This document shows, piece by piece, positions 38,824 to 47,294 of a stretch of 64,000 nt of DNA. The stretch's first letter is position 1. Each line of letters opens with the position of its first letter. The notes under the pieces were generated by a model. That model saw only the letters and a list, made by a program, of their open reading frames with translations, was not told the origin of the DNA and did no database searches. This stretch comes from Bacteroides sp. GM023 (GTDB taxonomy: Bacteria; Bacteroidota; Bacteroidia; Bacteroidales; Bacteroidaceae): the NCBI RefSeq assembly GCF_014750685.1, contig NZ_JAAXGE010000003.1, forward strand, positions 1 through 64,000, written 5' to 3'. A program made the translations under genes and the position numbers.

Positions 38824-40254
38824 CTATTTTTTAGGATAATATACTTGCGGTGTAACGCTGTGAGTTACAATTTCTCTCAATTCACGAAGGTCGGCAATCT
38901 CACCTTTTGCCATGGCTTGTGTCAGGATGTTTCCTATCGCGGTAGCTTCTACCGGGCCGGCATATACGGGAATACCGAGCTTGTTGGCTGTCAGTTGGTT
39001 GAGAAGTTTATTTTGCGAACCACCGCCAATGATGTTCAGTTGACGGATCGGGGAGGGGAGACAACGGTTAAGTTGTTCTACTGCCTGCCGATATTTGAAA
39101 GCTAATGATTGGAGCACACATTTCACCATTTCTGCTTTATTCCGGGGAATCTGAAGTTTATGTTCCCGACAATAATCGGTGAGGGCAGTCTCCATATTTT
39201 CAGGATTCATAAATACTGTGTCATCTACCGGGATGATAGTGTCGATTTCTGCTTCAGCAGCTTGCGGAATGATGATATCGTAGTCTTGTTCTTCGCCACG
39301 CGCTTTCCATTCATTCATCAGGCGTTGCAGAATCCACAATCCTGTGATATTTTGCAGGAACCGGATACGTCCTCCCACACCGCCTTCATTGGTGAATTGA
39401 GCCTGGCGCGCTTCTTCTGTCAATATGGGTTCGTCTACTTCGACTCCTAATAGTGACCAAGTGCCGGAGCTTAGGAACGCGATGGGATATTCCGTAGCAG
39501 GAACAGCTGCCACAGCACTGGCTGTGTCATGTGAACCTACCGCAATGACATCTACAGAACCTAATCCTGTTTCCCGGGCAATATCCTCTTTGAGCGTTCC
39601 TCTGATTGTTCCCGGGAAGATGATTTCTCCGAACAGATGTTCGGGAAGTCCGAGAGTGCGGATGGTCGATGCAGACCAGTTTCGTTGGCGTGCATCGAGT
39701 AGTTCGGATGTAGAGGCAATGCAGTATTCGTTATTGGCTACTCCTGTTAGGAAATAGCTGAAAAGGTCGGGCATGAATAAGAGCTGACGGGCAACGTCCA
39801 GTTGCGGGTCTTGATTCAGCTTCATGCTGTATAGCTGGAACAGCGTGTTGATAGCCATCACCTGTATTCCGGTGTCAGTATAATGTTGTTGTTCGTCTAA
39901 AATCTTAAATACTTCTGCAGGTATTCCGTCTGTCCGTGCATCCCGGTAACAAACCGGATTTCCTAGCAGGTTTCCGTGTTTGTCAATCAGTCCGAAGTCT
40001 ACTCCCCAGGTATCAATGCCGATTCCTTTAATGTCGTATCCCTTTTGTGCAGCTAGTTTTAATCCGGTTTTCATGTCCTCGAAGAGGGCAGGGAAGTCCC
40101 AGTAGATATGATTTCCGAGTTTAACCTGACGGTTGGGGAAACGGTGGACTTCTTCCAGTTCCAGCTTTCCGTGGTGAAGAAAGCCGGCGATAATTCGTCC
40201 GCTTCCTCCGCCAAAGTCTGCTGCCAGATATGTGTTTTTACTGATATTTTTCAT
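38824..40254 (-). CDS. fucK: L-fuculokinase (FGGY family, rhamnulokinase-like)
   Basis: Phosphorylates L-fuculose; 476 aa. The N-terminal phosphate motif is YLAADFGGGSGRI; GIDTWGVDFGLID, SHDTASAVAAVP and NIIGGGSQNKLLNQLTA are further family segments. In sequence it is closer to rhamnulokinase than to Escherichia coli FucK, as is usual for Bacteroides; the fucose role rests on the operon. It lies 18 bases after fucA. Confidence 0.88.
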   Translation of the reverse strand: MKNISKNTYLAADFGGGSGRIIAGFLHHGKLELEEVHRFPNRQVKLGNHIYWDFPALFEDMKTGLKLAAQKGYDIKGIGIDTWGVDFGLIDKHGNLLGNPVCYRDARTDGIPAEVFKILDEQQHYTDTGIQVMAINTLFQLYSMKLNQDPQLDVARQLLFMPDLFSYFLTGVANNEYCIASTSELLDARQRNWSASTIRTLGLPEHLFGEIIFPGTIRGTLKEDIARETGLGSVDVIAVGSHDTASAVAAVPATEYPIAFLSSGTWSLLGVEVDEPILTEEARQAQFTNEGGVGGRIRFLQNITGLWILQRLMNEWKARGEEQDYDIIIPQAAEAEIDTIIPVDDTVFMNPENMETALTDYCREHKLQIPRNKAEMVKCVLQSLAFKYRQAVEQLNRCLPSPIRQLNIIGGGSQNKLLNQLTANKLGIPVYAGPVEATAIGNILTQAMAKGEIADLRELREIVTHSVTPQVYYPKK

Positions 40255-40272
40255 GGTATGTATTCCCGGATA

Positions 40273-40911
40273 CTATTTTGTTTTCTTTCCTAACACGTAG
40301 ATTTCCAGGTCTTCTATTTCAGCCGGTGTCAGTACTGAATAATCACCGCCGGACTGAACGATAATGCGGCAAGCCATTTCGAAGAAGGTGGCACGTTCAT
40401 AGACTTGGTCGAAGTCTTTTCCGCATACCACTTGTCCGTGGTTGGTCAGCAAGACGGAGTTGTGATTTAACATCGCTTCCACTACTGCTTTGGCCAGTTC
40501 GGGGGAACCTGGACGGTAGTAAGGAATGATAGGAATCTCCGAACCTACATGACAGGGAATTTCTGCTGTGACGTTGAAATTAGTCGGCTTGTTTTTCATG
40601 CAGGAGATAGCTGTGGCATATTCCGACTGGAAGTGGAGAACTACATTGACGTCCGGGCGTTCGCGGAGGATACCCAGGTGGAAAGTACTTTCCATGGATG
40701 GTTTTACACCATTAGTCGGTGTTCCGCTGGCTATATTACAGATGGAAACTTTTTCTTTATAAAGGGTAGGAACCCAGGAACCTGTGCCGGAAATCAGAGC
40801 TTCTTCGCCGATTCTCCAGGAAAGGTTACCGCTACTGCAAAGCATTAGTTTTGCGTCTCCGTAGCGGTGCGCTTGTTCAATGAACTGTTCGATATGTTCG
40901 TTGGTAATCAT
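40273..40911 (-). CDS. fucA: L-fuculose-1-phosphate aldolase (class II) with a changed zinc-ligand position
   Basis: Splits fuculose 1-phosphate to dihydroxyacetone phosphate and lactaldehyde; 212 aa. SSGNLSWR binds the phosphate. By comparison with E. coli FucA (Glu73, His92, His94, His155), the residues here are Glu74, His93, Gln95 and His158. The second His of the usual H-x-H pair is thus Gln (LHFQSEYA). The enzyme may bind metal differently or have altered activity. It is preceded by a 128-base intergenic region with a long inverted repeat. Confidence 0.87.
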   Translation of the reverse strand: MITNEHIEQFIEQAHRYGDAKLMLCSSGNLSWRIGEEALISGTGSWVPTLYKEKVSICNIASGTPTNGVKPSMESTFHLGILRERPDVNVVLHFQSEYATAISCMKNKPTNFNVTAEIPCHVGSEIPIIPYYRPGSPELAKAVVEAMLNHNSVLLTNHGQVVCGKDFDQVYERATFFEMACRIIVQSGGDYSVLTPAEIEDLEIYVLGKKTK

Positions 40912-40950
40912 AATTGCAAAGATAAATCATTAATTGATAAGTAAATTCGT

Positions 40951-41038
40951 TTTAGGCACGGATTACACGGATTTCACGGTTTTTAGAAATATGCGTTGCA
41001 TAAAGCAACAGCGTAATTCGTGGAATCCGTGCCTGAAA
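40951..41038. repeat. Long imperfect hairpin / dispersed-repeat-like element between fucI and fucA
   Basis: An 11-bp perfect outer stem (AGGCACGGATT at 40954-40964 with AATCCGTGCCT at 41024-41034) continues inward with ACACGGATTTCACGG against GCGTAATTCGTGG. An inner hairpin GTTGC/GCAAC lies at 40995-41009. The repeated GGATTACACGGATTTCACGG text looks like a dispersed Bacteroides intergenic repeat. It may act in mRNA processing between fucI and fucA. Confidence 0.6.
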
Positions 41039-41039
41039 A

Positions 41040-42815
41040 TTATTTGTAGATAGGACCGTAAGTGGTGCAAGCTCTGTAGTCTGCTCCTTCTTTATCCATG
41101 CCGAATGCATTCCATGCAGCCGGACGGAAGATTTGGTCTTCTTCTACATTGTGCATACATACCGGAATACGGAGCATGGAAGCAAGAGTGATTAGGTCCT
41201 GACCGATGTGTCCGTAGCTGATAGCTCCGTGATTGGCTCCCCAGTTATTCATTACTGAATATACATCTTTGAAAGCTGATTTGTCGCACAGACGGGGAAC
41301 GAACCAAGTGGTAGGCCATGTCGGGTCGGTACGCATATTCAGTTTTTGGTGGATTTCCGGGTCGATTTCAACTGTCCATCCTTCTGCGATTTGCAGGACG
41401 GGACCAAGACCTTTAATCAGGTTCAGACGCATCATTGTAACAGGCATTCCGCCTTTTGACAGGAAGTTGGAGGAGAAGCCGCCGCCACGGAAGTAGTCAC
41501 GGTCTGCCGGATACCAGGTTGTTGCTTTCAAACAATTCTCTACGTCTGCGTCAGTCAGGTTCCATGGTTCTTTCATTACCGGGTTGCCTTCTGCATCCAA
41601 TGACTGGCCGGAACCGTCGAGAGTCGTTGCGCCGGAGTTGATAAGATGAATAATACCGTTTGCTGCCAGGCCGCTCAACTCTTTGCCGGTTACACGCTTC
41701 ACAGCTTCAGGACTCCAATAAGTACGTACATCGGAGAATATTTGAGCACGGTTAGTCAATAAGTGACCGAACAACATGGCTACACCGTTGCAAGCATCGT
41801 TTTCAGTAGCTACGACATATGCTTCGCGGATACCGTTCCAGTCGAAAGAAGTATTCAGCAGAGCTTCAGGATAATCACCGTTCGGATAAAAGTCTGTCCA
41901 TTGGCGTTGTCCTTGGAAGCCGGCTGCGATGGCGTTGTGTCCCAATGCTTCTTCCTTGAATCCCATTTCTTTCAGTTTCGGGTTTCCGGTCATCAGGTCG
42001 CGCATGATAATGGTCATTTTTACGATAAATTCCCAGTCAGCGTCTTTTTGTTCGCGGGTTTTACGTTTTTCGGGGCGATTCTTGAAGTCGTCGCCTTCGT
42101 TTACTTTGCAGTTCTTTTCAGTCCATGCCATTGCTTTGGCATATTCTTCATGGTCGTAGATACCTTCGTCCATGCGGCGTATAATCTCTGTCAGGTCGAT
42201 AGATTCATTACGCATGCCCAAATACTCCTGGAAGAAATCAGGATTAACGATAGAACCGGCAATACCCATAGATACGCTGCCCATAGACAGGTAAGACTTA
42301 CCTCTCATGGTAGCCACTGCCTGTGCGGCGCGTGCGAAGCGGAGAATCTTTTCCGCTGCATCTTCGGGGATTGTATTATCATCCAAATCCTGAACGTCAT
42401 GTCCGTAAATGCCGAACGCGGGAAGTCCTTTTTGTGCGTGCCCTGCCAATACGGCTGCCAAATATACAGCACCCGGGCGTTCTGTTCCGTTAAATCCCCA
42501 AACAGCCTTCGGATAATGAGGATTCATATCCATTGTTTCCGCGCCATAGCACCAGCAGGAAGTGACGGTGATAGTAGAGCCTACACCTTCTCTTTCGAAT
42601 TTCTCTGCACAAGCAGCGCTTTCAGCCACACGGCCGATAGTGCTATCGGCAATCACACATTCCACAGGACTTCCGTCACCGTTCTTCAGATTGTTGCTGA
42701 TTAATTCGGCTACTGCTTTAGCCAGGTTCATTGTCTTTTCTTCAAGGCTTTCACGAACGCCACCCTGGCGACCGTCGATGGTGGGACGAATCCCGATTTT
42801 CGGATAATTTTTCAT
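41040..42815 (-). CDS. fucI: L-fucose isomerase
   Basis: Converts L-fucose to L-fuculose using Mn2+; 591 aa, the normal FucI length. It starts [19 protein letters not shown], and segments such as [21 protein letters not shown] and [20 protein letters not shown] are characteristic. It is the first structural gene of the operon, 68 bases after fucR. A candidate FucR operator lies between them (42848-42868). Confidence 0.95.
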   Translation of the reverse strand: MKNYPKIGIRPTIDGRQGGVRESLEEKTMNLAKAVAELISNNLKNGDGSPVECVIADSTIGRVAESAACAEKFEREGVGSTITVTSCWCYGAETMDMNPHYPKAVWGFNGTERPGAVYLAAVLAGHAQKGLPAFGIYGHDVQDLDDNTIPEDAAEKILRFARAAQAVATMRGKSYLSMGSVSMGIAGSIVNPDFFQEYLGMRNESIDLTEIIRRMDEGIYDHEEYAKAMAWTEKNCKVNEGDDFKNRPEKRKTREQKDADWEFIVKMTIIMRDLMTGNPKLKEMGFKEEALGHNAIAAGFQGQRQWTDFYPNGDYPEALLNTSFDWNGIREAYVVATENDACNGVAMLFGHLLTNRAQIFSDVRTYWSPEAVKRVTGKELSGLAANGIIHLINSGATTLDGSGQSLDAEGNPVMKEPWNLTDADVENCLKATTWYPADRDYFRGGGFSSNFLSKGGMPVTMMRLNLIKGLGPVLQIAEGWTVEIDPEIHQKLNMRTDPTWPTTWFVPRLCDKSAFKDVYSVMNNWGANHGAISYGHIGQDLITLASMLRIPVCMHNVEEDQIFRPAAWNAFGMDKEGADYRACTTYGPIYK

Positions 42816-42847
42816 GGTTTCTTTTTAATTATATGGTTAATTAATAT

Positions 42848-42868
42848 CTGTGCTGAACTGTGCTGATG
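42848..42868 (-). promoter_or_regulatory. Candidate FucR operator in front of fucI
   Basis: The + strand reads CTGTGCTGAACTGTGCTGATG: two direct 10-bp units (CTGTGCTGAA, CTGTGCTGAT). A copy with 20 of 21 identical bases lies in front of fucR. TTTTTTTG (minus strand 42882-42875), a near -7 box, precedes it by six bases, so a bound protein would cover the transcript start. Confidence 0.7.
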
Positions 42869-42883
42869 GTATGGCAAAAAAAA

Positions 42884-43879
42884 TTAGAGTGACTTTCGAA
42901 GCCTGACTTCGGTAGGCAGATACTTCTGTACAGGCGCATCATTGAGAACGAAGTTTGCCGCTTCATTCCCCATCATTTCCCAGTCGATACTCAATGCTGT
43001 AATTCCTTCGTCGATAACTTCGTAAGAAGGAATGTCATTGTATGCCAACAGACCGAAATCTTTTCCGCATTTCAGTCCTTCCAATCTTCCCTGTTTCACT
43101 ACTTTCACTACATCTTGTTGCTTGATAGCGATGTAGGCTGTTCCTTTTCGCACCACCAGGTTTTCAATGTCTTCCTGTATCTCATAAGAGATTCTTTGTT
43201 CCTCGCAAAAGCGGATGAAATACTCTCTGCTACTTTGCGGATGCTTCAGTCCTTTGGAGAATAGAAAAACGATTTGGTGGTATTTGTGCATCTTTTCTTT
43301 CAGTGCCAGTAAAGCCTGATAGAATGACTCGTCAAAATCCTGACAGATATAGAAATACTTCTCCTTTTCGAACTTACCGAAGTCGAGTAGTAGTAGCCTG
43401 GCAGGATTAATCTTATTAAGAGCTGCGCTGAATTTCTCGTTATCGAAATTCATCACTATATATTTATTATATTTTCCGATGGATTCACGAATGATGGTAT
43501 TGAATAACCGTTCGTTGTATTGATGAAACAGTAAGTCTACCTTATAATTAATAGGCAGATGCTTGACAAAGCTATTATATAATGCTTCTTTAAATGGAGT
43601 GTATTGGTCGAGGAGCAGTAAGACGTTTGTTACCTGGCTCGTCACATAGTATCCTTTTCCGGGAGTGGAGTCAATCAGTCCCCGTTCGCGTAAATCAAGA
43701 AAAGCCTTAAATACCGTATCACGCGATACGCCATAGTGTGCACTCAACTGATTGATAGAAGGCAAAGAATCTCCTTCAAGAAATTCTTTCCTGGAAATAG
43801 CCTGACTAAGTGCGTCCGCCAACTGCGTGACCTTACTCGACTGCTGTCCGAATGTTGCTTTCCTATCAGTTCGTTTCAT
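42884..43879 (-). CDS. fucR: GntR-family fucose operon repressor FucR
   Basis: A 331-aa transcription factor. Residues about 15-85 form a GntR winged helix (NQLSAHYGVSRDTVFKAFLDLR). The rest is a periplasmic-binding-protein-like ligand domain ending SIDWEMMGNEAANFVLND. In B. thetaiotaomicron the FucR homologue is known to repress fucose use until fucose is present. A nearly identical 21-bp element precedes fucR and fucI, suggesting autoregulation. Confidence 0.9.
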   Translation of the reverse strand: MKRTDRKATFGQQSSKVTQLADALSQAISRKEFLEGDSLPSINQLSAHYGVSRDTVFKAFLDLRERGLIDSTPGKGYYVTSQVTNVLLLLDQYTPFKEALYNSFVKHLPINYKVDLLFHQYNERLFNTIIRESIGKYNKYIVMNFDNEKFSAALNKINPARLLLLDFGKFEKEKYFYICQDFDESFYQALLALKEKMHKYHQIVFLFSKGLKHPQSSREYFIRFCEEQRISYEIQEDIENLVVRKGTAYIAIKQQDVVKVVKQGRLEGLKCGKDFGLLAYNDIPSYEVIDEGITALSIDWEMMGNEAANFVLNDAPVQKYLPTEVRLRKSL

Positions 43880-43899
43880 ACTAATTATATAAGTGATAA

Positions 43900-43920
43900 C
43901 TGTGCTGAACTATGCTGATG
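43900..43920 (-). promoter_or_regulatory. Candidate FucR operator in front of fucR
   Basis: The + strand reads CTGTGCTGAACTATGCTGATG, differing from the fucI copy at one base. It directly follows a near -7 box (TTTCTTTG on the minus strand, 43928-43921) and lies 20 bases before the fucR start codon. Confidence 0.7.
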
Positions 43921-43984
43921 CAAAGAAAGGCATTTTATTCTGAAAGAGATTAATTATTTACTATGTTTTATAGCATAAAAGAAT

Positions 43985-44016
43985 AAAAAAATCCCCTCCG
44001 GCGAACCGGAGAGGAT
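43985..44016 (-). terminator. rpsP terminator
   Basis: An 11-bp stem with loop CGAA (43991-44001 and 44006-44016) is followed on the minus strand by six T. The one irregular pair is a G-U in minus-strand RNA, which supports this direction. Confidence 0.88.
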
Positions 44017-44058
44017 TTATAGCTTTTTCCTGATTTCTTATTCGGAATCTGCCGAAAT

Positions 44059-44610
44059 TTATTCAGCAGCAGCTTCTGTTGCAGGAGCTTCTTCAGCCGG
44101 AGCTGCAGCTTCTTCTGCGGGTGCTTCAGCAGCAGCTTTTTCAGCAGCCTCAGCAGCTTTCTTTTCAGCGAGTGCTTTTGCTTTCACTTCGTTGATTTTC
44201 TTTTCTGCTTCCAAACGTGCTTTAGCTTCAGCTTTCTTAGCTTCGTCTTGTTTAGCTTTCAAAGTAGCCAAACCTGACTGCTTGTTGCTTTTCCAAGCTT
44301 CGAATTTAGCTTCAGCTTCTGCTTCTCCGAATGCGCCTTTTGCTACACCGCCCAGAAGATGTTTCTTCATGTAAACTCCTTCACGAGAAAGGATGTTACG
44401 TACAGTGTCGCTTGGTTGTGCACCTTTCAGTACCCATGCCAATGCAGCGTCGAAATTCAAATCTACTGTAGCAGGATTGGTATTAGGGTTGTAAGTACCA
44501 ATCTTCTCAATAAATTTACCATCACGTGGTGCTCTGCTGTCTGCAATTACAATTGAATAGAACGCGTAACTTTTACGTCCGTGTCTCTGCAATCTGATTC
44601 TAGTTGCCAT
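44059..44610 (-). CDS. rpsP: 30S ribosomal protein S16 with long Ala/Glu-rich C-terminal tail
   Basis: Small-subunit protein, 183 aa. The S16 domain occupies about residues 1-85 ([35 protein letters not shown]). The remaining 100 residues are Lys/Glu/Ala-rich helix followed by low-complexity Ala-Glu-Pro sequence. Most bacterial S16 proteins are about 80-90 aa; extended tails are known in Bacteroidota. It has a clear promoter and terminator and is monocistronic. Confidence 0.95.
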   Translation of the reverse strand: MATRIRLQRHGRKSYAFYSIVIADSRAPRDGKFIEKIGTYNPNTNPATVDLNFDAALAWVLKGAQPSDTVRNILSREGVYMKKHLLGGVAKGAFGEAEAEAKFEAWKSNKQSGLATLKAKQDEAKKAEAKARLEAEKKINEVKAKALAEKKAAEAAEKAAAEAPAEEAAAPAEEAPATEAAAE

Positions 44611-44670
44611 TTTAAATAATTGTTTTTAATGATTGATTTGAATTATGCCATTATCTCGTAATAGCGGGCA

Positions 44671-44701
44671 CAAAGATACGGCTTTTCTTTTGATTGACAA
44701 A
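44671..44701 (-). promoter_or_regulatory. Consensus promoter of rpsP
   Basis: On the minus strand TTTG (44701-44698), a 19-base spacer and TATCTTTG (44678-44671) match both Bacteroides promoter boxes. The start codon at 44610 lies 60 bases downstream. Confidence 0.85.
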
Positions 44702-44716
44702 CATTTCACTTCTTTT

Positions 44717-46018
44717 TTACGAATATCGCCTCGGATAGCGGAACAGGATAGCGAGCAACGCACAGGCTCCCATCGTAAAAGGATAATAGAGATTACCGAT
44801 GATACTGATAGGGGAGATATTGGCAAGTCCCGCCGCAATCAGCATCTGCGCCCCATAAGGAATAATTCCTTGTATCAAGCAGGAGAACGTATCGAGAATG
44901 CTGGCGGTTTTTCTGCGGTCGAGATGGAACTTTTGGGCAATATCCTTGGCTATCGGCCCTGTTGTGATAATGGCAATGGTATTGTTGGCGGTACACAAAT
45001 TGGCAATACTTACCAAGGCGGCAATACTCAATTCCGCCCCTCGCTTGCCGTTGACATGACGGGTAAGTTTCCGGATTATAAAGTCGATGCCACCGTTATA
45101 GCGGATAGTTTCCAACATACCTCCTGCCAACAGGGTAATGATAATTAATTCTCCCATTCCCGTTATTCCAGTTCCCATGGCTCCAAACCAGTCGAATACT
45201 CCGAAACTTCCGGTAGCGATACCGATAATACCGCTTGTCAGTATACCTATAATTAATACGAGCATCACGTTCATGCCGGCAACGGCCGTTCCTAATACTA
45301 TTATATAAGGTATAACTTTTATCCATTCGATTGTCTGCACCTGTGCAGGAGCAGTAATGGATAATCCTTGAAAGATATAAATGCCCAGCACAATGATGGC
45401 TGCCGGAACCACTATCATCGAGTTTACCCGAAACTTGTCACGCATGACGCATTCCTGTGTCTTCGTAGAGGCAATAGTGGTATCTGAAATAAACGACAGA
45501 TTATCTCCGAAAAAAGAACCGCCGACCACGACAGCTACCATAAAAGGCAGGGCTATTTCTGTTTTTTCCGCCAGTCCGACAGCCACAGGGGTAAGGGCAA
45601 CGATGGTGCCTACACTCGTTCCGATGGATAGGGAGATAAAACAGGCAGCGATAAATATACCTGCCAGCAGCAAGTTATCAGGAAGAATATGTAGTGTCAG
45701 GTTGACGGTCGCGTCAATGGCTCCCATCTGCTTGGCGCTTTGCGCAAAGGCTCCGGCAAGAATAAATATCCATATCATCAGGAGAATATTCTTATTGGCG
45801 GCTCCCACGGAAAATTGGTAGATACGTTGGTCTAGCTTCAATCCCCGGGTGATAGCGATTGCGTAGCAGGAAGAAACGAGGAAAGCAACCGTGATAGGTA
45901 CTTTATAAAAGTCATTGACAAGGATGGAAGTAACCAGGTAAAGGCACAAGAATACGAGCAACGGACTTAGCGCCCACCAGCTTCCGGTACGGTCTTTATG
46001 TATTTTTTCTTCAGTCAT
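44717..46018 (-). CDS. NhaC-family Na+/H+ antiporter
   Basis: Inner-membrane antiporter, 433 aa, about ten to twelve membrane helices. Family segments are SIGTSVGTIVALTPVAVGLA, GGSFFGDNLSFISDTTIAST and LCTANNTIAIITTGPIAKDI. ATG 46018 is preferred; the in-frame ATG at 46090 lies upstream of the promoter element at 46049. It exports Na+ (or exchanges organic ions in related members) and is a single gene. Confidence 0.88.
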   Translation of the reverse strand: MTEEKIHKDRTGSWWALSPLLVFLCLYLVTSILVNDFYKVPITVAFLVSSCYAIAITRGLKLDQRIYQFSVGAANKNILLMIWIFILAGAFAQSAKQMGAIDATVNLTLHILPDNLLLAGIFIAACFISLSIGTSVGTIVALTPVAVGLAEKTEIALPFMVAVVVGGSFFGDNLSFISDTTIASTKTQECVMRDKFRVNSMIVVPAAIIVLGIYIFQGLSITAPAQVQTIEWIKVIPYIIVLGTAVAGMNVMLVLIIGILTSGIIGIATGSFGVFDWFGAMGTGITGMGELIIITLLAGGMLETIRYNGGIDFIIRKLTRHVNGKRGAELSIAALVSIANLCTANNTIAIITTGPIAKDIAQKFHLDRRKTASILDTFSCLIQGIIPYGAQMLIAAGLANISPISIIGNLYYPFTMGACALLAILFRYPRRYS

Positions 46019-46048
46019 AAATGGATATTGCAGTAATAATTCAAGCTG

Positions 46049-46056
46049 CAAAGATA
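46049..46056 (-). promoter_or_regulatory. Promoter -7 element for the NhaC-like gene
   Basis: The minus strand reads TATCTTTG, an exact TAnnTTTG match, 30 bases before the start codon. The nearest TTTG is too far upstream for a normal spacer. Confidence 0.55.
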
Positions 46057-46101
46057 GTAAGGAAACACATAAGTACGATAAAAGGCTCAAAATTTCATCC
46101 T

Positions 46102-46138
46102 TTCTTTTTCCGTTTCGCCTCCTTCTTTTTCCGTCTCG
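46102..46138 (+). promoter_or_regulatory. Direct repeat with 21-bp period (candidate LytTR binding site)
   Basis: TTCTTTTTCCGTTTCG (46102-46117) is repeated as TTCTTTTTCCGTCTCG (46123-46138) with one mismatch and a 21-base period, two turns of DNA. LytTR regulators bind direct repeats spaced this way, and this operon encodes one. A near -7 box TATTTTCG lies downstream at 46174-46181. Confidence 0.6.
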
Positions 46139-46213
46139 GCAATTTAAAAACGGATACTTTTTCTCTTTTCGTCTATTTTCGCGCCGTTGATAACATAACT
46201 TATTTAGAATAGA

Positions 46214-47284
46214 ATGACAACGACTAGATTCTTATTATGTATTTTTTGCCTTTGCTTGCTTGCCTCTTGTGGAAAGGGGGAGAAGAAGGCGGATGAACCT
46301 GTACGCGTGAAAGTAGCGGAAGCGGAAACACTGATTCCTTCCTCAGAGCGTGAGTTTTCGTTTATCTCAAAACCATTTAAAGAAACAGAGCTTTCTTTCA
46401 GAGTGGGTGGCCCGATTGACCGTTTCGAAGTGTATGCCGGAAATTTCTACCATCGTGGAGATATGATTGCTGAAATAGATTCCCGTGATTTCCGTATTCG
46501 CAAAGAACGTGCGGAAGCTATCTACAATCAGGCAAAAGCTGAGTTTGAACGGATAAAAGTGCTGTATGAGAAAAATAACTTGTCAGCTAGTGCCTATGAA
46601 AAGGCGCGTGCTGACTATACTTCTGCCAAAACAGCTTTCGAGACAGCAACGAATGAATTGAATGATACCCGGCTGGTTGCCCCTTTCGACGGATATGTAG
46701 GAGAAGTATATATTGAGAAATTCCAGGATGTAAAAGCGACTCAACCGGTCGTTTCTTTCATTGATATTACACAACTGAAGATAGAAGCTTATGTCACACA
46801 AGATATAGCATTGCAGGCGGAAAAGATAAAAGAAGTCGGCGTCCGTTTCGATGTTCGTTCGGATGCCGTGTATCCGGCAAAAGTGGTGGAAGTCTCCAAG
46901 AGTACTACCCGGAATAATCTTTCTTTCCTGTTGACTGCATTATTACCTAATAAGCAGGGAGAATGGCCGGCAGGTATCTCCGGGAAAATGTTACTAGACC
47001 TTCCTGTTGCATCACCTGCTCCAATGGTGGCCGTACCGCAAACTGCTCTTAGTCATCGTCCTACTGAAGGAGATTATGTTTGGACAGTGGATAATACGAC
47101 AGGAACAGTCTCAAAGAAAAAAGTAGTGTTGGGTGAATTGCTTCCGAATGGAAAAGTAGAAGTGAAAGGCGGATTACAGGCAGGAGAAACGGTGGCTGTC
47201 AGTAAACTGCGTTTCTTGTCGGAAGGAACATCGGTAGAAGTCATGGGTAAGAAACAGGAAAAGCCGGTAACTGCTCAAAAGTAA
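46214..47284 (+). CDS. RND efflux periplasmic adaptor lipoprotein (membrane fusion protein)
   Basis: Links inner-membrane pump and outer-membrane channel; 356 aa. The lipobox is LCLLASC. A lipoyl/hairpin region (about 65-165) contains ERIKVLYEKNNLSASAYEKA, followed by the beta-barrel and membrane-proximal domains. It is the first gene of a five-gene operon, with 10 bases to the pump gene. The substrate is unknown. Confidence 0.93.
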   Translation: MTTTRFLLCIFCLCLLASCGKGEKKADEPVRVKVAEAETLIPSSEREFSFISKPFKETELSFRVGGPIDRFEVYAGNFYHRGDMIAEIDSRDFRIRKERAEAIYNQAKAEFERIKVLYEKNNLSASAYEKARADYTSAKTAFETATNELNDTRLVAPFDGYVGEVYIEKFQDVKATQPVVSFIDITQLKIEAYVTQDIALQAEKIKEVGVRFDVRSDAVYPAKVVEVSKSTTRNNLSFLLTALLPNKQGEWPAGISGKMLLDLPVASPAPMVAVPQTALSHRPTEGDYVWTVDNTTGTVSKKKVVLGELLPNGKVEVKGGLQAGETVAVSKLRFLSEGTSVEVMGKKQEKPVTAQK

Positions 47285-47294
47285 GTGGAAGGGT

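Noticed and set aside
41763..42704. Plus-strand open frame of 313 codons
   Set aside because: It is the antisense shadow of fucI; the composition (many Cys, His, Phe) is not protein-like and fucI is certain.
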